Below are positions 1 through 7,008 of a stretch of 12,980 nt of DNA, piece by piece (position 1 is the first letter of the stretch; each line of letters starts with the position of its first letter). The notes beneath the pieces are model-generated. The model saw only the letters and a list, made by a program, of their open reading frames with translations, was not told the origin of the DNA and did not search any database. Source of the DNA: Actinomycetota bacterium (GTDB taxonomy: Bacteria > Actinomycetota > Actinomycetes > Nanopelagicales > Nanopelagicaceae); contig WLHY01000010.1 of the NCBI GenBank assembly GCA_009702465.1, positions 1 through 12,980 on the forward strand. Direction: 5' to 3'. Made by a program: the position numbers and the translations under genes.

Positions 1-420
1 CTTCGTAGTAATGCAGAGGCTGAGGCAGAGGAGAGCTTAAATGAATCTGCTCGCGAGGCTGCGCAATTAACATCTGCAGCTCGCCGTGAATCACAAAAGA
101 TGATTGAAAGTGCAGCAACTCAGATTATTGATTACCGCAGCTGGTTATCAACTGCAATCTCTGAGGCGGAGCGATTACACCGCAGTCAAAACGCATCGCT
201 AAATGCAGCTGAGCAAGCGATTGCGCAAACTCGCCAGAAACTACAACAAGCTTTTGACCGCTTAGCTGAACTACAAATGGATATAAATGCCAACTTAGAC
301 TCTGCTAACAAGCCATCTGGTAAAACATTTGTTTCTGGAAAAGGTAAGCAGGTTGCTGCTGCCGCTGCGCGAAGAGAAAATGCTGAAAAGAAGAAGGCTT
401 CCGCAAAGAAAAAGAAGTAG
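1..420 (+). CDS. Coiled-coil protein with lysine-rich C-terminal tail (5' end missing)
   Basis: The frame is open from base 1 to a TAG at 418-420, so the visible 139 residues are the C-terminal part of a longer protein; the ATG at 100 is internal. Almost the whole visible stretch is rich in Ala, Glu, Gln and Arg with heptad-like hydrophobic spacing, as expected of a long coiled coil. It ends in a low-complexity basic tail (KKKASAKKKK) that could bind membrane lipid or nucleic acid. There is no signal peptide or membrane helix in the visible part. The Ala/Glu-rich helical repeats recall DivIVA/Wag31- or Scy-type actinobacterial cytoskeletal proteins, but no diagnostic motif is present, so that is only a guess. 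The acyltransferase gene starts 31 bp downstream on the same strand, so the two may share a transcript. Confidence 0.75.
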   Translation, partial: LRSNAEAEAEESLNESAREAAQLTSAARRESQKMIESAATQIIDYRSWLSTAISEAERLHRSQNASLNAAEQAIAQTRQKLQQAFDRLAELQMDINANLDSANKPSGKTFVSGKGKQVAAAAARRENAEKKKASAKKKK

Positions 421-438
421 TCGGTAAGAAAAAGAAGT
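406..438 (+). repeat. 13-bp direct repeat spanning the end of the coiled-coil gene
   Basis: The sequence AAGAAAAAGAAGT occurs at 406-418, encoding the last lysines and the start of the stop codon, and again at 426-438 just after the stop. The period of 20 bp is not a multiple of three, so the second copy is out of frame. It looks like a small slippage duplication of the lysine-codon tract. The purine-rich second copy is 13 nt or more from the acyltransferase start, too far to be a good Shine-Dalgarno. Confidence 0.6.
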
Positions 439-451
439 TACTGATTGCATC

Positions 452-2227
452 ATGAGTACTAGCTCTGAAAAACCTGTCCGCCACATTGCATCCATTGATG
501 GCTTGCGAGCAATTGCTGTTGCCGCTGTCGTTTTGTATCACCTCGGAATCTCTTGGCTGCCTGGTGGATTTTTAGGTGTTGACCTATTTTTTGTGATCTC
601 TGGTTATGTGATTACCAGATTAATCCTTGATTCAATTAATAAATCTGGCGCCTTAGATCTTCGTGGTTTTTACTGGGCTAGATTGCGTCGAATTTATCCA
701 GGATTTTTATTTATGGTCTTTAGCACCATTATTTTTATTGGCGTTTGGGCGCCAGAGGCAATCAAGAGATTTCTAACCGATCTGCCTTACGCGCTAATAG
801 GCATGATGAATTGGGCTTTAGTTGCACGTCAACAAGATTACTTTGAAACTGTTGGTCGGCCCCCATTGCTTCAGCACACTTGGTCACTTGCAGTTGAGCT
901 TCAGTTCTACTTAATTTGGCCGATAATTTTGCTTACAGTATTAAAGTACTTTGGCAAAGCAAATGTTGCACGGGTGGCGTTAATCATTGCAATGTTCTCT
1001 GGAGCTGCTTTATTTTTTGTCTCTCTTCAACTAGATGCAGCAAACGCACAGCAGGTAAGCCACATCTACTTTGGAACAGATACTCATAGCCTTGGTTTAT
1101 TTCTAGGATCAGCTTTAGCAGTTAGTTGGATCCCACAAAATTTAAGTGCCAACATTGCAAAACGGGCGCAAGATGTCATTGATGGCATCGGGGTATTTGG
1201 TTTGCTGGGATTAATAGCAACCTTTTTATTTATTGATGCAAATAATGCAACCTTGTATCAAATTGCATTTCCACTAGCTGCAATCTTCGGCTGTTTAGTG
1301 ATTATCTCCCTAGTTCATCCCGCATCTAGATTTGCGCCATTAATAAGTAGTGCACCTTTCACCTGGGTGGGCCAACGCAGCTATGGAATCTACATTTGGC
1401 ACTGGGTGGTATTCCAAGTTACTCGGCCATCTGTCGATTTAACTGGAGATACCTGGGCGCTTTATCTAGCCAGAGTTCTGCTGGTTTTAGCGCTGGCTGA
1501 TATCTCACTTCGATGGGTTGAAATTCCATTTCGCCAGGGAAATATTCAAAACTGGATTCGCGGAATTAAGTACCGCGCACCAAGAGTGCAGCTGCGCCAT
1601 AAGGCTTACATTGTTTTATCGATCATCTCTTTACTTGCTGTTTCCGCCTCTATCTCTGCCCAAGCAATCAGTAAATCTGAGCTAGCAGCTAAGCAATTGT
1701 TAAATGAAAACATGATTGATGAGGATCAGGCAGCCAATACTGGAGATCTCGGGAGCACTACTGGTGTTTGGGTTACCGGTGATTCAGTAATTTTAGGTGT
1801 TCGGGCAAAGTTAGAAAGACAGGTACACATCTCATTAATTAATGCCAGAGTAGGTCGACAAGCCCCAGAGTTACTGGCTGCGATGGGGGTAGATCAGATA
1901 GCGGTTCCGGAATCACCTATTGTCTTTAACTTAGGCAATAACAATAAATTATCCTTAGAAACTGTTACCGACATCTTTGAAACAATAAAAAACCAGCCAC
2001 AAATTATTGTTGTAAATACTGCAGTACCAAGATCTTGGCGGGATGAAAATAATGAAATAATTGCCACAGTTGCTGCTAATTATGCAAATGTAAAATTAGT
2101 TGACTGGAATAAAATCTCAGAAGGTAAACCAGAGCTCTTTGCACCAGATGGTGTACACCTAAGTCCGATTGGCTCTGATGCTTATGTCGCTGCAATCTTG
2201 GATGTATTGGTAATTCCAGCAAAGTAA
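452..2227 (+). CDS. OatA-like membrane acyltransferase (acyltransferase-3 plus SGNH domain)
   Basis: A 591-residue two-domain protein. Residues ~10-370 form a multi-helix acyltransferase-3 (YrhL/OatA-type) membrane domain. Its family marks are DGLRAIAV at 16-23, the putative catalytic His30 in LYH, the GVDLFFVISGYVI block that follows, and a WSLAVELQFY motif. After a final membrane helix near residue 390 comes an outside-facing SGNH hydrolase-like domain. Ser445 sits in a GDS motif, a GNN block lies at 495-497, and DGVH gives Asp566 and His569, completing a Ser-Asp-His triad. The family takes acyl groups, usually acetyl, from the cytoplasm and transfers them to peptidoglycan or surface polysaccharide. 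Which acceptor is used here cannot be read from sequence, so no gene symbol is given. The ATG at 452 is chosen because the conserved domain starts within 16 residues; no strong Shine-Dalgarno is seen. Confidence 0.92.
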   Translation: MSTSSEKPVRHIASIDGLRAIAVAAVVLYHLGISWLPGGFLGVDLFFVISGYVITRLILDSINKSGALDLRGFYWARLRRIYPGFLFMVFSTIIFIGVWAPEAIKRFLTDLPYALIGMMNWALVARQQDYFETVGRPPLLQHTWSLAVELQFYLIWPIILLTVLKYFGKANVARVALIIAMFSGAALFFVSLQLDAANAQQVSHIYFGTDTHSLGLFLGSALAVSWIPQNLSANIAKRAQDVIDGIGVFGLLGLIATFLFIDANNATLYQIAFPLAAIFGCLVIISLVHPASRFAPLISSAPFTWVGQRSYGIYIWHWVVFQVTRPSVDLTGDTWALYLARVLLVLALADISLRWVEIPFRQGNIQNWIRGIKYRAPRVQLRHKAYIVLSIISLLAVSASISAQAISKSELAAKQLLNENMIDEDQAANTGDLGSTTGVWVTGDSVILGVRAKLERQVHISLINARVGRQAPELLAAMGVDQIAVPESPIVFNLGNNNKLSLETVTDIFETIKNQPQIIVVNTAVPRSWRDENNEIIATVAANYANVKLVDWNKISEGKPELFAPDGVHLSPIGSDAYVAAILDVLVIPAK

Positions 2228-2238
2228 ATCTGTAAAAA

Positions 2239-2280
2239 AATAATCCTCATCAATTTCTCGATGAGGATTATTAATCTTCT
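2239..2280. terminator. Bidirectional intrinsic terminator between convergent genes
   Basis: A 13-bp perfect stem (2239-2251 with 2260-2272) encloses an 8-nt loop. Seven A residues precede it at 2234-2240, the last two of which form the base of the stem, and a T-rich stretch follows on the plus strand. It lies between the stop of the acyltransferase (2227) and the stop of the minus-strand fn3 gene (2287), so it can end transcription from both sides. Confidence 0.85.
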
Positions 2281-2286
2281 TTTCAC

Positions 2287-3051
2287 TTACTCCCAGCTAC
2301 CTGGCAATCCGAAGATCTTGCCATCAACTACAACTCCATCGGAGTAAACAGTTGAAACCTTTACCTGGGCCCAGCTATCTGTTCCGGTTTTTGTAATATC
2401 TTGTGAGAATTGAGTTGCTGGAACAGTTGCTACTAAGTTCCACTCAGTTGAGCCACCTTTGCGCAGTTCTAGGTTGTAGCCAGTAATTCCCTCGATCGCT
2501 GTTTCTGGGGATTTCCAGAAAACTGTTGCGCCAGTAGCGTTGTATTGAGCAACAATCTTGGTTGGTGCTTCATGCGCTGCAAGAGGTGCAGAGCTTGTCT
2601 CAGATGCAGACTCAGATGGCGTAGGTGCCGCAGACTCAGATGCAATCGGAGTTGGAGTTACTGTTGTTGATTCATCATCTGATGTTCCGCTAGCAATTAC
2701 GGCAATCGCCAAAATTACAATTCCAAGAACAACTGCAATCAAAACCTTGTTTGATGAGTTACCAGAGGATTTGCTGCTCTTGCTTGGTGAGTAAGAGCTA
2801 GCTGCTGGTTTTGGTGTTGTAGAAATAGTTGATACTGAAGAACGAGAAGAGCCACCTAGTGGAACCGGTGGAACTTTATATGTTGCGGATTTCTTACTTG
2901 ACTTACGCTTAGCAGTTTTCTTTACAGCTTTACGAGCGGTGCTCTTTTTCGCAGTTGAACGTTTTGCTGTTGAACGCTTTGCTGTTGAACGCTTTGCAGC
3001 TTTCTTAACAGCTTTCTTTGGCGCTTTGCGTGCAGTTTTCTTTGCAGCCAC
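2287..3051 (-). CDS. Membrane protein with histone-H1-like basic tail and fn3-like outer domain
   Basis: A 254-residue protein with four visible parts. Residues 1-60 are almost wholly Lys, Ala, Arg, Ser and Thr, with PKKAVKKAAK and repeated KRSTA units, like bacterial histone H1 tails. Residues 61-101 are a Ser/Pro-rich linker. Residues 103-120 form one membrane helix, flanked by Lys102 on one side and acidic residues 125-127 on the other, which predicts the basic tail inside the cell. Residues 122-160 are a Ser/Thr/Pro/Glu stalk, and ~163-247 resemble a fibronectin type III fold (SPETAIEGITGYNLELRKGG). The start is GTG, supported by a GGGAG Shine-Dalgarno 7 nt upstream. It follows rdgB by 92 bp on the same strand. 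Function is unknown; a DNA- or RNA-binding tail fixed to the membrane is inferred from composition only. A cytoplasmic tail binding another polyanion is equally possible. Confidence 0.85.
   Translation of the reverse strand: MAAKKTARKAPKKAVKKAAKRSTAKRSTAKRSTAKKSTARKAVKKTAKRKSSKKSATYKVPPVPLGGSSRSSVSTISTTPKPAASSYSPSKSSKSSGNSSNKVLIAVVLGIVILAIAVIASGTSDDESTTVTPTPIASESAAPTPSESASETSSAPLAAHEAPTKIVAQYNATGATVFWKSPETAIEGITGYNLELRKGGSTEWNLVATVPATQFSQDITKTGTDSWAQVKVSTVYSDGVVVDGKIFGLPGSWE
2935..2994 (-). repeat. 15-bp tandem repeat encoding KRSTA units
   Basis: Four in-frame 15-bp units encode residues 20-39 of the histone-like tail. The first two read KRSTA and are identical at DNA level (2966-2995 on the plus strand, apart from unit phase), the third differs by a few bases and the fourth reads KKSTA. 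Because the unit is a multiple of three, slippage would lengthen or shorten the basic tail without breaking the frame. Confidence 0.85.
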
Positions 3052-3058
3052 TTAATTA

Positions 3059-3063
3059 CTCCC
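3059..3063 (-). promoter_or_regulatory. Shine-Dalgarno GGGAG deciding a GTG start
   Basis: Read on the minus strand, GGGAG lies 7 nt before the GTG at 3051-3049. No ATG lies nearby in frame, so this site fixes the start of the histone-like membrane protein. Confidence 0.7.
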
Positions 3064-3143
3064 TTACTTAGTTGAAACATTTCACTGACATTTTGTGCAG
3101 ATGAGGTTTTAAAAATTTCTTAGCCTTAAGGATACATGAGTGA

Positions 3144-3761
3144 TTACAGATGCAGGCTCAAGGTTGGCACAATTGCACGCATTGCCAGCCCGCGATGGCT
3201 AATCCTGTCCTTCACCCCCGCACCAAGTTGCGCAAGTGTTTGGTCAAACCCCTCTGGGATAAAGAGGCTGTCATAGCCAAAGCCAGCCTCACCAATGGCA
3301 GCTTCGGCGATCTCACCTGACAACTTACCTAACTCCTGCGCCTCAAAATCTAAATTTAGATTGGTAAAAACCACTGCACAGTTAAATTGTGCCTTGCGAT
3401 CTGGGCGAGCAACATTGCCAAGCTCCTTTAATAATCGCTCATTATTTAAGCGATCTCGCTCGCTAGCGATCTGACCTTGATATCCAGCAAATCTGGCGGA
3501 ATAGATGCCAGGTGCACCATTTAAGTAATCAACAAATAATCCGCTGTCATCAGCTAGTGCTGGCAAACCGGTGAATTTAGCGATCGCTCGAGATTTTAAG
3601 AAAGCATTTTCAATTAAAGTTTTTCCAGTTTCAGCGACATTTGGCATATCTGGAAAATCACTTAACCCTAAAACAATTACATCACCAGCATATTCAGCGA
3701 GCAATCTTTTGAACTCATCAATTTTGCCTTGATTATGAGTTGCTAAAACTAATTTACGCAA
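3144..3761 (-). CDS. rdgB: XTP/dITP diphosphatase, RdgB/HAM1 family
   Basis: A 205-residue cytosolic pyrophosphatase that hydrolyses non-canonical purine triphosphates (XTP, dITP, ITP) to monophosphates, keeping deaminated bases out of DNA and RNA. Family motifs are in order: ATHNQGKIDEF at 7-17, the metal-binding LADDSGL at 69-75, GAPGIYSARFAG at 82-93, GFGYDSLFIPEG at 160-171 and ISHRGLAM at 187-194. Length matches the family (about 200 residues). The start is a TTG, chosen because the conserved RKLVLATHN begins at once after it and no other start fits. No good Shine-Dalgarno is seen. It begins only 16 bp after the rph stop, so it is probably translated from the rph message by coupling or re-initiation. 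The order murI-rph-rdgB is common in actinobacteria. Confidence 0.95.
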   Translation of the reverse strand: MRKLVLATHNQGKIDEFKRLLAEYAGDVIVLGLSDFPDMPNVAETGKTLIENAFLKSRAIAKFTGLPALADDSGLFVDYLNGAPGIYSARFAGYQGQIASERDRLNNERLLKELGNVARPDRKAQFNCAVVFTNLNLDFEAQELGKLSGEIAEAAIGEAGFGYDSLFIPEGFDQTLAQLGAGVKDRISHRGLAMRAIVPTLSLHL

Positions 3762-3777
3762 TTTATTAACTGGTAAC

Positions 3778-4500
3778 TTATAACAAAGCTTGTGCTTGCA
3801 ACTTACTCAATTGCAAACAACCAGCTGAACCCAAATCCAATAAGCTATTTAACAGGTTGCGATCAAAGGGTTTACCTTCAGCAGTTCCTTGTACCTCGAT
3901 GAAATTACCATCGCTGGTGCACACAATATTCATATCAGTCTCGGCAGTTACATCCTCTTCATAACAAAGATCTAGCATCGGTACACCATTAATAATTCCA
4001 ACTGAAACTGCAGCTACTGATTGCGCAATTGGATTTGCACTCTCTGCTACATGTCCCTTGCTCTTTGCCCAGGTAATTGCATCTTGCAGCGCAACATATG
4101 CACCAGTTATTGCGGCGGTGCGTGTGCCACCATCTGCCTGCAAAACATCGCAATCAATCACAATTGTGTTTTCGCCCAACGCCTTCATATCAACTACACC
4201 GCGCAATGATCGACCAACTAATCTTGAGATCTCCTGAGTTCTGCCACCTAATTTTCCTTTAACACTTTCGCGATCAGAACGGGTATGAGTTGCTCGTGGC
4301 AACATCGCATACTCACTTGTAATCCAACCTGCGCCCTTGCCAACTAGCCAACGTGGAACGCCAGGAGTAAATGAGGCCACACATAAAACTCTGGTGTTAC
4401 CAAACTCAACTAATACTGAGCCCTCTGCATTATTTAACCAATTTCTAGTAAATGAGATTTTGCGTAATTGATCTGGCTCTCTTCCATCAATACGTGCCAT
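3778..4500 (-). CDS. rph: Ribonuclease PH
   Basis: A 240-residue phosphate-dependent 3'-5' exoribonuclease that trims tRNA 3' ends and forms a ring-shaped hexamer in this family. Visible family marks are the N-terminal [11 protein letters not shown], the phosphate-site block [16 protein letters not shown] at 85-100 with Arg87 as the expected phosphate-binding residue, and [14 protein letters not shown] at 117-129. The C-terminal [10 protein letters not shown] is also typical. Full length, no breaks. The ATG at 4500 is preceded by GGAG at a 6-nt spacing. It lies 39 bp after murI and 16 bp before rdgB on the same strand, consistent with one operon. Confidence 0.97.
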   Translation of the reverse strand: MARIDGREPDQLRKISFTRNWLNNAEGSVLVEFGNTRVLCVASFTPGVPRWLVGKGAGWITSEYAMLPRATHTRSDRESVKGKLGGRTQEISRLVGRSLRGVVDMKALGENTIVIDCDVLQADGGTRTAAITGAYVALQDAITWAKSKGHVAESANPIAQSVAAVSVGIINGVPMLDLCYEEDVTAETDMNIVCTSDGNFIEVQGTAEGKPFDRNLLNSLLDLGSAGCLQLSKLQAQALL

Positions 4501-4506
4501 TTTCTA

Positions 4507-4510
4507 CTCC
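4507..4510 (-). promoter_or_regulatory. Shine-Dalgarno GGAG of rph
   Basis: Minus-strand GGAG 6 nt before the rph ATG. It shows that this operon-internal gene uses a conventional ribosome site, unlike the SD-less starts of murI and clpS. Confidence 0.7.
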
Positions 4511-4539
4511 GGTCTGCGGTTGGGTTAACTTTAAAAAAA

Positions 4540-5367
4540 TTAGATCTTTTGCGAGACGCTAACTACCTCAGGTCCCAAAAATCTACGAGCTAATGCGCTG
4601 AACTTATCGGCTGCTCCCGTAGCAACAAAATTATGGGTAACTGGGCCGCCTGACTTATTTACTAAATCCTGTTCTACCAAGATTCGGTATAGATCCTTTG
4701 CAGTTTCCTCCGCACTTGAAACCAGGGTGACCTCATTTCCCATTACATATGAGATAACTCCAGTTAATAATGGGTAGTGAGTACAACCTAAAACTAAGGT
4801 GTCGATCTTGGCTGCCGTCAACGGTGCTAAGTAATCCTGCGCTACCTTTGTGATTCCAGCTCCTGCAGTTTCACCGCGCTCTACATACTCAACAAATAAT
4901 GGACAGGCGATCGATGTAATCTCTAAATGTGGTGCAGCCGCAAATGCATCTAAATAAGCCTTTGACTCAATAGTTGCAGTAGTGCCAATAACTCCGACCT
5001 TGCCACTTCTGGTTGCAGAAACTGCGCGGCGAACAGCTGGAGCAATTACCTCAATTACTGGAATTGAGTACCGCTCTCTTGCATCACGTAGGACGGCAGC
5101 ACTTGCGGTGTTACAAGCAATCACAATTGCTTTAACACCAGCATCGACTAGTTGATCCATAATCTCTAAGGCGTAACCTCTAACCTGGGCTAAGGATTTT
5201 GGACCATAAGGTCCACGGGCTGTATCTCCCACATAAAGAATTGACTCACCTGGCAGTTGATCAATGACCGCCCGAGCAACAGTTAATCCGCCCACCCCGG
5301 AATCAAAGATCCCAATTGGAGCGGTAGCGGTTGGGGTTGCGGCGGTCGGCGCCTTCGCTGAACTCAT
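4540..5367 (-). CDS. murI: Glutamate racemase
   Basis: Makes D-glutamate for the peptidoglycan stem peptide by cofactor-free racemisation. From the chosen start it has 275 residues, the usual family length. The N-terminal [12 protein letters not shown] supplies the catalytic Asp-Ser (Asp22, Ser23). The two catalytic cysteines are Cys85 in IACNTASA and Cys195 in GCTHYPLL. The reading frame extends upstream to an ATG at 5499, giving 319 residues. I prefer the ATG at 5365-5367: the extra 44 residues are unlike MurI N-termini, the short form begins 17 residues before the conserved core, and a TACACT box lies 7 nt before it. The upstream stretch also carries a palindrome that looks regulatory. It appears to be the first gene of murI-rph-rdgB and is divergent from actinorhodopsin. 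Confidence 0.93.
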   Translation of the reverse strand: MSSAKAPTAATPTATAPIGIFDSGVGGLTVARAVIDQLPGESILYVGDTARGPYGPKSLAQVRGYALEIMDQLVDAGVKAIVIACNTASAAVLRDARERYSIPVIEVIAPAVRRAVSATRSGKVGVIGTTATIESKAYLDAFAAAPHLEITSIACPLFVEYVERGETAGAGITKVAQDYLAPLTAAKIDTLVLGCTHYPLLTGVISYVMGNEVTLVSSAEETAKDLYRILVEQDLVNKSGGPVTHNFVATGAADKFSALARRFLGPEVVSVSQKI

Positions 5368-5374
5368 TTGGTTA

Positions 5375-5380
5375 AGTGTA
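5375..5380 (-). promoter_or_regulatory. Candidate -10 box of a leaderless murI transcript
   Basis: On the minus strand TACACT fits the actinobacterial TANNNT pattern and ends 7 nt before the murI ATG at 5367. No Shine-Dalgarno precedes that ATG. Transcription starting at or next to the A of ATG would give a leaderless mRNA. No clear -35 is visible. Confidence 0.45.
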
Positions 5381-5492
5381 AGCGGGGCGGTATTTCTTTC
5401 CCCATTTCTCAGGATTTCACGCTCAAGTGGGGCAAAAATTTCAAGAAATTCTGTGAAATTACTGCGTCTAGCCTTGCCCAACCTGTGAGTAA

Positions 5493-5514
5493 CCACCATC
5501 CTTAAGGCAGGTGG
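5493..5514. promoter_or_regulatory. 22-bp near-perfect palindrome, possible operator
   Basis: Arms CCACC (5493-5497) and GGTGG (5510-5514) sit exactly symmetrically around a perfect 8-bp core CCTTAAGG (5500-5507). Only the two AT/CA linker positions on each side break the symmetry, so 18 of 22 bases are in paired positions. The centre is about 102 bp upstream of the actinorhodopsin ATG and 136 bp from the chosen murI start. There is no loop and no T-run, so a dimeric regulator site fits better than a terminator. Confidence 0.5.
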
Positions 5515-5592
5515 ACGGTGCTAGCGATCATATGAAGTTAGCAAAGCCCACTGGCTTACGCCCAAAAGGGTATGAGCAAATTAAATGCCTAT

Positions 5593-5597
5593 GGAGG
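5593..5597 (+). promoter_or_regulatory. Strong Shine-Dalgarno GGAGG of actinorhodopsin
   Basis: GGAGG lies 8 nt before the ATG at 5606, the strongest ribosome site in the window. This fits a highly made membrane protein and means its mRNA carries a real 5' leader. I could not pick a convincing -10/-35 pair in 5515-5592. A short stem, AAGCC at 5544-5548 with GGCTT at 5553-5557, lies in that stretch. Confidence 0.8.
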
Positions 5598-5605
5598 CTA
5601 TTTAA

Positions 5606-6379
5606 ATGACATCAATCGCATTAACCGATGGTCAGTACAGCGTTATTTATAACGTCCTTTCATTCGGACTTATATCAATGCTCGCTACTACCGTCTTCAC
5701 ACTAGTTTCACAATCACGCGTACTTCCTAAGTACCGTGGCGCACTAATTATGTCCTCAATGGTTACCTTTATCGCTGGTTACCACTACTGGCGAATCTTC
5801 AACTCCTTCAACGAGTCATATGTTGATGGAAAGATCATGGTTGGAACCGCTAAGGGAACATTCAACGAGGGTTACCGTTATGTTGACTGGATCCTTACTG
5901 TGCCACTACTTCTAGTAGAGGTAATTGCTGTACTTGCTCTAGCTAAGGCTGCTGCATCTTCATTGATCAACCGCCTAGTTCCAGCAGCAGCAGCGATGAT
6001 CGCACTTGGTTACCCAGGCGAGCTTTCATCTGACACAAACACCAAGATTATTTGGGGTGTGCTGTCAACACTTCCATTCCTATACATCCTTTATGTTCTA
6101 TTCGTAGAGCTATCAAAGTCTCTAGATCGTCAACCAGCTGGAGTAGCCGCAACTGTTGGCCGCTTGCGTATGCTGTTGATCGCAACATGGGGCGTATACC
6201 CAATCGCTTACTTACTACCAATTATTGATGCAGCAGGTGCAGCCTCAGCGGAAGCATTTGTTAATCGTCAAATTGGATACACACTTGCAGATGTTGCAGC
6301 GAAGTGCGTATTTGGTCTAACAATCTACAAGATTGCAAAGATGAAGTCAGTAGCAGAGGGAATGAAGGAAGACGCGTAA
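5606..6379 (+). CDS. Actinorhodopsin, light-driven outward proton pump
   Basis: A 257-residue seven-helix microbial rhodopsin. Lys233 in helix G (DVAAKCVFG) is the retinal Schiff-base lysine, with counterion Asp229 four residues before. Helix C reads RYVDWILTVPLLLVE: Arg91, proton acceptor Asp94 and donor Glu105, matching proteorhodopsin Arg94, Asp97 and Glu108, so a proton pump is expected. Leu102 is at the spectral-tuning site and predicts green absorption. His60 matches the proteorhodopsin His75 partner of the acceptor. In helix E, Gly151 (WGVLST) aligns with the xanthorhodopsin Gly156 that opens a carotenoid window and with bacteriorhodopsin Trp138. The codons lean towards C-ending and CTA/CTT forms more than in its neighbours, suggesting high expression. 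It stands alone between a divergent intergenic region and a strong terminator. No carotenoid or retinal synthesis gene is in the window. Confidence 0.97.
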   Translation: MTSIALTDGQYSVIYNVLSFGLISMLATTVFTLVSQSRVLPKYRGALIMSSMVTFIAGYHYWRIFNSFNESYVDGKIMVGTAKGTFNEGYRYVDWILTVPLLLVEVIAVLALAKAAASSLINRLVPAAAAMIALGYPGELSSDTNTKIIWGVLSTLPFLYILYVLFVELSKSLDRQPAGVAATVGRLRMLLIATWGVYPIAYLLPIIDAAGAASAEAFVNRQIGYTLADVAAKCVFGLTIYKIAKMKSVAEGMKEDA

Positions 6380-6398
6380 GCCTTCTTTTTAACTCTAG

Positions 6399-6440
6399 AA
6401 AATCTGCGGTTCCTGAAAGTTAGGAACCGCAGATTTTTTT
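6399..6440. terminator. Strong intrinsic terminator after actinorhodopsin, overlapping the convergent stop
   Basis: A perfect 16-bp stem (6399-6414 with 6422-6437) encloses a 7-nt loop and runs into seven T residues at 6434-6440. It ends plus-strand transcription 20 bp after the actinorhodopsin stop. The 5' A residues make it usable from the minus strand too. Its last bases overlap the stop codon (6439-6441) of the convergent DUF2017 gene. Confidence 0.92.
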
Positions 6441-7008
6441 ATAGGTGATCTAATAACTTCTCTTGAATTCCACCTAGCCAGAAATAAACCGCCAATAAAG
6501 ATTTCTTAGGCTCGCTATCTGGCATTAATTCATACTCTTCAAATGTATCTGGCTCAACCTCTAACCGAACCGCTAATGCCAATCGAAGATCATTCAACGC
6601 AAGCAACCATTGCTGAGCATCACTAATTAAAATATCCGCCTTGGGTAGCTCATGATCGACTGGGAAAACTAACTGCTCTCGCAGATACATTAGATGTTGT
6701 TGTTTAATCTGGCGCAGCCTGGGTTCAGTAAATTTACGAAACTCATCGGCAGCATCGGGATCGGCATATGCATTTGGCAACAAACGATTTAAAACTGGAT
6801 CCTCAGGTGCTGATAATGGCTCCATGTTCATCAACTGCGCCGCCATTAATTGTGCAAAGGGATCATCTGATTGATAGTGATGGGCGAAGTTACGCTCACC
6901 TAATAACTCAAGTAATTGTTCAACTAGGTTGATTAAAATATGCAATTCATCATTGCTAAGTGCAACTGTTAAATCACCAGTTGCCGGTGTTCCTTTAAAC
7001 TCCCCCAT
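6439..7008 (-). CDS. DUF2017 family protein
   Basis: A helical, acidic cytosolic protein of 189 residues from the chosen start, with no signal peptide or membrane helix. It is recognised as DUF2017 by its style ([22 protein letters not shown] near the start, [20 protein letters not shown] and [12 protein letters not shown] near the end) and by its place directly after clpS, the usual actinobacterial arrangement. The frame runs back to an ATG at 7095, but that would sit deep inside clpS. The ATG at 7006-7008 has AAAGAG 6 nt upstream and gives the usual length; one at 7014 is the alternative. It overlaps clpS by 14 nt, implying translational coupling. The molecular function of the family is not known; the link with clpS suggests a role near Clp proteolysis, which is inference. 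Confidence 0.85.
   Translation of the reverse strand: MGEFKGTPATGDLTVALSNDELHILINLVEQLLELLGERNFAHHYQSDDPFAQLMAAQLMNMEPLSAPEDPVLNRLLPNAYADPDAADEFRKFTEPRLRQIKQQHLMYLREQLVFPVDHELPKADILISDAQQWLLALNDLRLALAVRLEVEPDTFEEYELMPDSEPKKSLLAVYFWLGGIQEKLLDHL

Noticed and set aside
5437..5460. Inverted repeat AATTTCA / TGAAATT with a 10-bp gap
   Set aside because: Short, AT-rich and with a long gap; expected by chance in this base composition and with no symmetric flanks.
5493..5514. The palindrome as an intrinsic terminator
   Set aside because: The stem would have no loop and no T-run, and it sits at the start rather than the end of transcripts.
5544..5557. AAGCC-CACT-GGCTT hairpin before actinorhodopsin as a riboswitch or attenuator
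   Set aside because: Only a 5-bp stem with no further conserved structure or T-run; recorded only as a short stem.
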